Part shown: positions 58,241 to 64,000 of the stretch, in pieces
How the letters are laid out: each line of letters begins with the position of its first letter
Position numbering within the stretch: position 1 is the first letter of the stretch
NCBI GenBank assembly: GCA_043101845.1
Contig: JBICHN010000002.1
Coordinates: forward strand, 62,001-126,000
From: JBICHN01 sp043101845
Lineage (GTDB): Bacteria > Planctomycetota > Phycisphaerae > Phycisphaerales > UBA5793
Length of the DNA: 64,000 nucleotides
Reading direction: 5' to 3'
Notes under the pieces: generated by a model
What the model was told of the DNA's origin: nothing
Seen by the model: only the letters and a program-made list of their open reading frames with translations
Databases searched by the model: none
Program-made: the position numbers and the translations under genes

Positions 58241-59962
58241 ATGAATGCGCTCGGTCGAATCGCATGGGCGGCGATCCTGGTCAGTCTCGGGTTGACGCGC
58301 GCCGGCGGGAGCGAGCCCGCAGACTTGACCCACGATGGCTCAGATGTCGCATCGGAGATTGATGACTACCTCGGCCGTCTGGAGTCGTTCGGTTTTCATG
58401 GTTCGGTCCTCGTCGCGCGCGGCGACGACATCGTCCTTTGTGGCGGATACGGCGTCGCCGATCATGCGTCGGGCGCGCCGATTACCGCCGACACGGTCTT
58501 CCATCTCGGATCGCTGGGCAAGCAGTTCACGGCGAGCGCGATTCTGCTTCTCGAGATGGAAGGAAAGCTGAGCGTTCACGACACGATCGGTCAGCATTTC
58601 CCCGACGCGCCCGCCGACAAGCGCGAAATCACGATCTACCAGCTTCTCACGCACACCGCCGGGTTTGCATACCAGCCGGGCGATGGTCCGATGCTCGATC
58701 TTCCACTCGAATACACGCCGGGCGAGCGATGGAGCTATTCGAATCCCGGATACGCGGTACTCCACGACCTCGTCGAGTCGGTGAGCGGCGAGTCGTTTTG
58801 CGCATTCATGGACTCGCGCTTCTTCGAGCCGCTCGCGATGACCCGGACGGGGTGCGCTCGAACTGGTTTCGAAGGCGTCGACAATCTCGCCCGCGCGTAT
58901 ACCGACAACACGGACCAGGGCGCCATCGTCGAGATTGAATGGAGTCCCCGCTATCGCGGGGCGGGTGATATCGGCTCGAGCGTCCGCGATCTGTTCGCCT
59001 GGGAGCAGGCGTTGCGAAACTCGTCGATCTTGTCGCGGGAGGCGATCGAGTCGCTCTTCACCGGCCATGTCCGAACGCCGGGCGGAGAGATGGAGTATGG
59101 CTACGGGTGGATGATTCTGACGACCGAGCGCGGTTCGCGCATCGCCCGCCATCCCGGAAACTACGGCGGATTCAACTGTGACTATCGACGCTACCTCGAC
59201 GAGGACCTCACGATCATCCTCCTGTCGAATCACTTCGCGATGGGGCAGTCCATGCGGGAGGCGGCGCTCAATGATGTGAGCCGCATCGTGAACGGAGGCG
59301 AGACGAAGAATCCGCCCCGCGTCATTGAACTCGACCCGAAGCGGTTGAACGAACTCGAGGGGACCTACGAGTTCGACGACGGGAATCGCCTCACGGTGTC
59401 GGCGGTGGACGGTGGGCTTGCAGTCGGCTCCGCGACGGTCGAGGGGTATGCACTGCTCTACGAGCCCGATCTCCTGAGCGCTCATCGCGTTCAGCTCCGA
59501 CGATGGTCGGATGCGTCGTGCGAATTCATCGACGCCGCCGCCACGCGTCGCGAAACGGAGCCCCTGCGAGCCGTCATCTCTCCCGCGCTTCCGTTCGACG
59601 GCGCCGCGGCGGATCTGCTCGAACTACTTGACGAGCTGCAAGAGTCGTTCGGCGTTTACCGACGCGTTCGGCCTGCCGCGACGATCAGCGCGGACCGTGG
59701 CCGCTCGGCAAGAATCTTCCTCGAGCTTGAGTTCGAACGAGGCGCCGCCTTGATCGAAACCACCTGGCGCGGGGGCGTCCTCCATATCGATCGCGCGACC
59801 GCGCTCCCTACCCGCCGCTTCCTGCCGACTGACGAACACATCTTCACTGCGTATGACATCTTCTCAGGACATCAGACGGACATCCGGTTCTCCACCGAAG
59901 GTGAGGTGAACCTCCTGCACATCGACCAGAAAGAGCCTGAGCGAATCGGTCGTCGTCGCTAG
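58241..59962 (+). CDS. Beta-lactamase/DD-peptidase-fold serine hydrolase with C-terminal extension
   Basis: The 573-residue exported protein (signal peptide to about residue 22) has SLGK at residues 91-94 as the catalytic SxxK, YSN in WSYSNPGYAVL (about 166) and HPGNYGGFNCDYRR in the KTG position (about 304). The C-terminal 200 residues (LEGTYEFDDGNRLTVS) are the small beta-barrel-like extension found in many such enzymes. Family members are esterases or D-amino-acid peptidases, rarely true beta-lactamases. The ATG at 58241 has GGAGG upstream. It stands alone and is divergent from the alpha/beta hydrolase gene. Confidence 0.88.
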   Translation: MNALGRIAWAAILVSLGLTRAGGSEPADLTHDGSDVASEIDDYLGRLESFGFHGSVLVARGDDIVLCGGYGVADHASGAPITADTVFHLGSLGKQFTASAILLLEMEGKLSVHDTIGQHFPDAPADKREITIYQLLTHTAGFAYQPGDGPMLDLPLEYTPGERWSYSNPGYAVLHDLVESVSGESFCAFMDSRFFEPLAMTRTGCARTGFEGVDNLARAYTDNTDQGAIVEIEWSPRYRGAGDIGSSVRDLFAWEQALRNSSILSREAIESLFTGHVRTPGGEMEYGYGWMILTTERGSRIARHPGNYGGFNCDYRRYLDEDLTIILLSNHFAMGQSMREAALNDVSRIVNGGETKNPPRVIELDPKRLNELEGTYEFDDGNRLTVSAVDGGLAVGSATVEGYALLYEPDLLSAHRVQLRRWSDASCEFIDAAATRRETEPLRAVISPALPFDGAAADLLELLDELQESFGVYRRVRPAATISADRGRSARIFLELEFERGAALIETTWRGGVLHIDRATALPTRRFLPTDEHIFTAYDIFSGHQTDIRFSTEGEVNLLHIDQKEPERIGRRR

Positions 59963-60057
59963 TCAGAGTCCAGCGGAGGCTGGACGGATGGCGCCGCTCG
60001 ATCGTGTGTACACTCGGGCACGGGAGTGGCGGTGGCGCCGGGGGAGGAGGGGCGCCG

Positions 60058-60894
60058 ATGCGTTGGAAGGGGAGACGGGGAAGTCGAAATGTCGAAGACC
60101 GAAGGGGACGCGGCGGTCGACCGGTCGCCATGGCCGGAGGCGGCGTTGGCGTGCTTGTCCTGGCCGCGGTCATCCTTCTCCTCGGCGGAAATCCGCTCGG
60201 GCTGCTCTCGAGTATTTCGACCACCGGTGGCTCGGCCATCCCGCCCGACGATGACGAACTGGCGCAATTCGTAAGCGTCGTGCTCGCCGACACCGAAGAT
60301 GTCTGGCGTCATCTCTTCCGTGAAGAAGGAATTGAGTACGACGAACCGACGCTTGTGCTGTTCGACGGTCGTGTGCATTCCGCATGCGGACTCGCAGGCG
60401 CCGCGACCGGACCGTTCTATTGCCCCGCTGACGAACAGATTTACATCGACCTGACCTTCTTCGATGAACTCGACGAGCGGTTCGGCGCGCCGGGCGACTT
60501 CGCTCAGGCGTATGTCATCGCGCACGAAGTCGGCCACCATGTCCAGCGCCTGCTCGGCACGACCGATCGGGTCCATGGGGCGCGCGGCCGATTGAGTGAA
60601 GCTGAGTACAACGACCTTTCGGTGCGACTCGAACTTCAGGCCGATTACTTCGCCGGTGTCTGGGCGCACCATGCTCAGGCCATGGCCGGAATCCTCGAGC
60701 CGGGAGATCTCGAAGAGGCGATTCGAGCGGCTTCGGCGATCGGCGACGACCGCCTCCAGATGCAGACGCAGGGCTATGTGGTGCCCGATTCATTCACGCA
60801 CGGCACATCGGCGCAACGGGTCCGCTGGTTCGAACGAGGGTTCCGGAGTGGCGACTTCGGCGGGGGCGACACCTTCAGCGCTGCGGATTTGTGA
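60058..60894 (+). CDS. Neutral zinc metallopeptidase, YpfJ-like
   Basis: The 278-residue protein starts MRWKGRRGSRNVEDRRG, the hallmark of the YpfJ family, with one membrane helix (about 28-43) and the zinc site His156-Glu157-x2-His160 in IAHEVGHHVQ. RLELQADYFAGVW (Glu/Asp region) follows near 200, with a C-terminal FTHGTSAQRVRWFERGF. The GGGGGAGGAGGGG ribosome-binding site supports the ATG at 60058. The peptidase domain faces the outside; its physiological role is unknown. Its last 105 bases are antisense to the end of the YqcI/YcgG gene. Confidence 0.92.
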   Translation: MRWKGRRGSRNVEDRRGRGGRPVAMAGGGVGVLVLAAVILLLGGNPLGLLSSISTTGGSAIPPDDDELAQFVSVVLADTEDVWRHLFREEGIEYDEPTLVLFDGRVHSACGLAGAATGPFYCPADEQIYIDLTFFDELDERFGAPGDFAQAYVIAHEVGHHVQRLLGTTDRVHGARGRLSEAEYNDLSVRLELQADYFAGVWAHHAQAMAGILEPGDLEEAIRAASAIGDDRLQMQTQGYVVPDSFTHGTSAQRVRWFERGFRSGDFGGGDTFSAADL

Positions 60895-61704
60895 CGCCTC
60901 CCGCTCGGTTCGACGCCGAAGCTCGAAGGGTGCACTCCAGTCGGGGGGATGCGATCGACCCGAGTACTGTCGGGCCTCGCTGCCGTCGCCGAAATCGCGC
61001 AGCTCCGGATTCTCTCCACCCTGCAACGCTTCATCGCGTTCGCGAACGACCTCGCGCATCCGGGCGAACTTTCCCTCTTCGCGGAGTCGTTCGAACTGCG
61101 CGTGCAGGTTCCAGACGATGGTTGGGAACGGGAATCGACGGGCAAGCCGTGAGGCCTGCGGATGCATGCCGATCAGGAAGAACGCCTCGCCGCCGATGCT
61201 GAACGAGAAGTCCGGTCGCTCGGGATCGTCGCTCACCCGCGGATCCCAGTCATAGTCCACGGCGTCCGCGTGGTGCATCCCGTTGAGATGAGCCCAGAGC
61301 AGGAGTTCGAACTCTTCATCATCCGCGATCGGAGGACCGTCGAAGACCGCGACGAAGGTGGCGTATTGTGGATCGATCGACGGCGCGGCCGAGGCGAACC
61401 ACTGGAGATCGCGTACGGAGGCCTCGATGGCGGCGTCGGTCGCGAGCGGCGGGTAGGCGCCGAATCGATACGAGCCGCTGTGAATCGCGGCCTTCGCTCC
61501 GACGCATGGGTAGGCTTCGTGCTCGACAAAGGCACGGAGCGCCGCATGAGCCGCGACCACATGCGGAGGACATGAAGCATCGGGCGGACCCGGCTGGTCG
61601 CAGCCGGGACGCTCGAGCAGTAGTCTCCCGTCTTCACCAGGTCGAAACACGCGTGAAGCTGTCGCTCGAAACGCGGACGAATCGCGAGTCACATTGGCCG
61701 ACAT
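60790..61704 (-). CDS. YqcI/YcgG family protein (possible heme-dependent N-hydroxylase relative)
   Basis: The 304-residue protein shows the YqcI/YcgG pattern: FVEHEAYPCVGAKAAIHSGSYRFGAYPPLA near residue 60, LLLWAHLNGMHHADAVDYDWDP near 134-155, and FSFSIGGEAFFLIGMHPQASRLARRFPFPTIVWN near 165. It ends in LRDFGDGSEARQYSG near 240. GntA, the pre-guanitoxin N-hydroxylase, belongs to this family, so oxygen chemistry with heme is possible. After the usual family end (about residue 255) it continues for about 40 residues, running 105 bases antisense into the zinc peptidase gene. That tail is poorly conserved in type and may not be functional. Confidence 0.87.
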   Translation of the reverse strand: MSANVTRDSSAFRATASRVFRPGEDGRLLLERPGCDQPGPPDASCPPHVVAAHAALRAFVEHEAYPCVGAKAAIHSGSYRFGAYPPLATDAAIEASVRDLQWFASAAPSIDPQYATFVAVFDGPPIADDEEFELLLWAHLNGMHHADAVDYDWDPRVSDDPERPDFSFSIGGEAFFLIGMHPQASRLARRFPFPTIVWNLHAQFERLREEGKFARMREVVRERDEALQGGENPELRDFGDGSEARQYSGRSHPPDWSAPFELRRRTEREASQIRSAEGVAPAEVATPEPSFEPADPLRRCAVRE

Positions 61705-61828
61705 AGACGCCCACTCCTTGCTCGCAGCCGGAAGACCTCAATCCACGAGGTCGCTGCGCAAGAGTAGTGTGGGCGTCGATGGATCGTCGCTGCGACGGAT
61801 CGCGCGGAGCCCGAACATGAGTAGTTCT

Positions 61829-62704
61829 TCAGCGCATCTTCGCCATCATGCGTTCGCGGCTGGGAACTCGAATGTTCCAGGCCAGCCCGAACCATGAGAG
61901 CACGCGGATGACGATGTAGCTCGTATCGATCTGCCACCAGCGGAGGCCGTGGCGGGCCGAATAGGGGAAGGCGTGGTGGTTGTTATGCCAGCCTTCACCG
62001 AAGGCGAGGATGCCGAAGATCGGGTTGTTCCGGCTTTCGTCGTGGCTGCGGAACGGTTGCGAGCCCCAGATGTGACACACGGAGTTGATGCTCCAGGTCA
62101 CATGGTGCACGAGGAAGATCCGTACGAGGCCACCCCAGAGAAGCCCGAGGCCGGCGCCAGTCCAAGACATCGTGAGCAAACCGCCGAGCACGGTGGGAAT
62201 GAGGAGTCCGAGCAGGACCCAGAGGGGGAAGAGCGCGCTCATCCGCCGAACGAACTTGTCGCGCTTGAGGTCCTTCACATACTTGCCGAGCGACCGCGAC
62301 GCGGGGTCGAAGAGCCAGCCAATGTGGGCCTTCCAGAACCCCTTGACGAGCGCGACCATGCCGTGGCCGTGGCCATGTGGAGTGTGCGGGTCTTCTTCGC
62401 CGTCACTGTGCTGGTGGTGGCTGCGGTGGTAGGCCACCCAGCGCAGGAGCGGTCCCTCGCACGCCATCGAGCCCATAACCGCAAGCGCCGCTTGGACATA
62501 TCGATTCGTGGAGAAGGACTTATGCGCGAAGAATCGGTGGAATCCGACGGTAATACCCAACCCGGTCACAACATACATGCCAAACAGCAAGGCGAGCTGG
62601 ATCCAGTCGAATCCACGGTCCCACGCAAGGATCATCGCGGCGATGAGGCCGACGAAGGGCAGGATGATCGCCAGAAGCGTGGCGGCCCGGTGAGAGATCG
62701 ACAT
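61829..62704 (-). CDS. Acyl-CoA (Delta9-type) fatty acid desaturase
   Basis: The 291-residue membrane enzyme has four helices and the three His boxes of acyl-CoA desaturases: GFHRFFAHKSF near residue 55, YHRSHHQHSD near 92, and GEGWHNNHHAFPYSARHG near 235. It also has HHVTWSINSVCHIWG near 198. It introduces a cis double bond in saturated acyl chains and so controls membrane fluidity. The ATG at 62704 has GAGG upstream; the frame extends beyond it without similarity. There is no desaturase regulator gene nearby. Confidence 0.94.
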   Translation of the reverse strand: MSISHRAATLLAIILPFVGLIAAMILAWDRGFDWIQLALLFGMYVVTGLGITVGFHRFFAHKSFSTNRYVQAALAVMGSMACEGPLLRWVAYHRSHHQHSDGEEDPHTPHGHGHGMVALVKGFWKAHIGWLFDPASRSLGKYVKDLKRDKFVRRMSALFPLWVLLGLLIPTVLGGLLTMSWTGAGLGLLWGGLVRIFLVHHVTWSINSVCHIWGSQPFRSHDESRNNPIFGILAFGEGWHNNHHAFPYSARHGLRWWQIDTSYIVIRVLSWFGLAWNIRVPSRERMMAKMR

Positions 62705-62954
62705 TAACGCACCTCGTTCATGGTCTGCAGACATTGCGGCGTACAAGGGGGGAATTCGGCATTTATCCCGGGACGGGCGCCGTTTTCGGAGTTCCATCCG
62801 CCATCGGCCCGCTCCACCCTGGAACGGGCCCTGATCACCTACAGGGTAGCGCCACACGACGCGAAACGGACGATCCGACTTCAAACTTGGTCAAGAATAT
62901 GAAGCGGGATTCACCGCGACGACGGGCATACGCGGGCGCCCCAGTCCTGGTTCG

Positions 62955-63617
62955 TTACGATTTGCGACTCTTTCTGATCGCGGCTTTCGGCGTGGTCTTT
63001 TTCTTCACGGCGCCGTTTCGCTTCGCCGTCGACTTCGATCCATTCTTGGAGCCGCTCGACAACTTCTTTCGCGTCGCCGCCTTCTTCGTCGGCGATTTCT
63101 TCGCGGCGACCTTCTTGCCGGCTTTCTTCTTCGTTGTTTTCTTCTTCGATTTGCTCGCCGCTCGACTGGCGCCGAGGACGGATTCGTAGTGAGCGACAAA
63201 CTTCTTCGCCGGCAGGCGGCGGATGGAGTCGCCGACCACATTCAGCGCAACCTCATCAAGCGACTTGAACCGGATGCACGACTTGCCCATGTCGAGCTTC
63301 GTGCCCGTCTTCTTCCAGGCTTCGACGAAGCGCTTCTGCTCCTCCTCCGAGAGGTAAATGCAGTAGAGGTACAGCGACATGTAGTTCTTCTGCGACGCGA
63401 GCCCCGCGAACGGCAGAGGCTGCTTCGGGTCGCAGTGGTACCCCGGCGGGTAGATCGAGTGCGGCACGAAGTACCCGATCATCCCGTACTGGATGCCCTC
63501 CTCGTACCCCTTGTCGAGGTTCTTGAGGATGACCTTCCGAACCGCCTCGATCACCTTCCGGCGGTCATCCGGTAGCGAATCCAGGTATTCGTCAACGGTA
63601 GAGGGTTTGCTCGGCAT
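62955..63617 (-). CDS. DUF1801 protein with histone-H1-like Lys/Ala-rich tail
   Basis: The 220-residue protein has a DUF1801 (YdhG-like) domain in residues 1-140: YLDSLPDDRRKVIEAVRKVI, EGIQYGMIGYFVPHSIYPPGYH, and YLYCIYLSEEEQKRFVEAW. Then come about 75 residues made almost only of Lys, Ala, Ser, Thr and Arg, with repeated AAKK/KKAG/KKTT units, as in bacterial histone-H1-like and Hc1-type proteins. The tail is probably disordered and binds nucleic acid. The ATG at 63617 starts the DUF1801 domain; a longer frame upstream lacks similarity. Confidence 0.88.
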   Translation of the reverse strand: MPSKPSTVDEYLDSLPDDRRKVIEAVRKVILKNLDKGYEEGIQYGMIGYFVPHSIYPPGYHCDPKQPLPFAGLASQKNYMSLYLYCIYLSEEEQKRFVEAWKKTGTKLDMGKSCIRFKSLDEVALNVVGDSIRRLPAKKFVAHYESVLGASRAASKSKKKTTKKKAGKKVAAKKSPTKKAATRKKLSSGSKNGSKSTAKRNGAVKKKTTPKAAIRKSRKS

Positions 63618-63676
63618 GGCGGCATTGTACAAATCACCCTCTCGAGCACACCCCTCAGTCCGGGTTTTCCGGCTAC

Positions 63677-64000
63677 TCATTGTCCCACTGGAACGAGTCG
63701 GCCGATCCGACTGGCGCGGCCGAGGCCCGTGTCGACGACGACCTCGACGGCGACTCGCCCACTTGCGTCGATCGCCACTGCGTTCGCGATGAAATCGAAC
63801 GGGCTCGATGAAGTCTGGACGAGGTCATTGAGATCGGTCATCACGCCGCTCTGCCAGATGAATCCATGGGCCGCCTCCCGACCCGCGTTCGCGGCGCCGA
63901 CGACCTGTCGTTCGTCGTTCAACGCGTGCGCGACGCTGTATCGCCCGGCGAGGAAGCCGAGGCCGAGCGTCTCCTGAGTGGACTCGATGTAGAGCATGGC
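63677..64000 (-). CDS. Partial HAF-repeat protein (5' end outside window)
   Basis: The minus-strand frame enters from the right edge and gives 107 residues to its stop. HALNDERQVVGAANAGREAAHGFIWQ (described, not quoted in full) followed by SGVMTDLNDLV is the HAF motif of extracellular repeat proteins, often with PEP-CTERM tails. The end of the protein (RIGRLVPVGQ) has no PEP-CTERM tail. Extracellular location is inferred from the family. Confidence 0.7.
   Translation of the reverse strand, partial: AMLYIESTQETLGLGFLAGRYSVAHALNDERQVVGAANAGREAAHGFIWQSGVMTDLNDLVQTSSSPFDFIANAVAIDASGRVAVEVVVDTGLGRASRIGRLVPVGQ

Noticed and set aside
58241..59962. Beta-lactam resistance gene
   Set aside because: SxxK and YSN are present, but length, C-terminal extension and the lack of a clear KTG triad fit the broad esterase/peptidase family better.

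Overview
The window is high-GC DNA (roughly 62-65 % by eye), densely packed with bacterial genes on both strands. It is best explained as the chromosome of a planctomycete, probably from the Phycisphaerae. The grounds are a secreted protein ending in a VPAPGA plus hydrophobic stretch plus poly-Arg sorting tail, a DUF4159 protein with an alpha/alpha-toroid N-terminus, a DUF11-repeat lipoprotein, a HAF-repeat protein, an M56 peptidase with TPR modules beside a BlaI repressor, and a pilin-tail-like protein ending in YADGHV. This taxonomic call is inference; there is no rRNA in the window. No insertion sequence, integrase, phage gene or CRISPR array was seen.

Layout. 1-5.3 kb: the end of a membrane protein gene, a PEP-CTERM-like secreted protein, purM, then a hotdog dehydratase - acyl carrier protein - hotdog dehydratase cassette and a rhodanese lipoprotein. 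5.4-13.3 kb: a DsbD-alpha-like protein coupled to a redoxin, a DUF4159 protein, an SppA-type peptidase, a PQQ-type sugar dehydrogenase lipoprotein and a deoxyhypusine synthase homologue. 13.6-23 kb: DUF11 lipoprotein, M56-TPR/BlaI pair, two poorly known exported proteins, and a split LigD (polymerase and phosphoesterase proteins without the ligase). 23-30.5 kb: ferredoxin-NADP reductase, an aminoglycoside-phosphotransferase-like/P-loop kinase fusion, TPR-sulfotransferase, PhzF, a beta-helix protein and tRNA-Asp.

30.5-36.9 kb is the most coherent metabolic block. An RpiR-type regulator is divergent from a lysine-2,3-aminomutase-like radical SAM enzyme, followed by both subunits of a 3-oxoacid CoA-transferase, a GSAM-like class III aminotransferase and a convergent PcaF-like thiolase. 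Together these could turn an alpha-amino acid into a beta-amino acid, a beta-keto acid, its CoA ester and finally acetyl-CoA plus a shorter acyl-CoA.

37-46.4 kb looks accessory: a small monooxygenase, a VOC protein, a GlcG-like protein, a chromate transporter, a P-type cation ATPase translationally coupled to an ExoD-like protein, an SLC13/TrkA-C transporter and a SET-domain protein. 46.5-53 kb holds a nitrilase-GNAT fusion and an operon of two proteins matching the halves of plant Tm-1 with an aldolase/SDR fusion. 53-64 kb has a DEAD-box helicase, an old yellow enzyme, small stress-type proteins, an alpha/beta hydrolase, a beta-lactamase-fold hydrolase, a zinc peptidase, a YqcI/YcgG protein, a desaturase and a DUF1801 protein with a histone-H1-like tail.

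A pattern crosses the whole window: the tetranucleotide ACGT is almost absent. I found five copies by eye against roughly 200 expected from composition, and four of the five fall between 37.6 and 41.8 kb. This suggests long-standing selection against ACGT in this lineage and a more recent origin for parts of the 37-42 kb segment.
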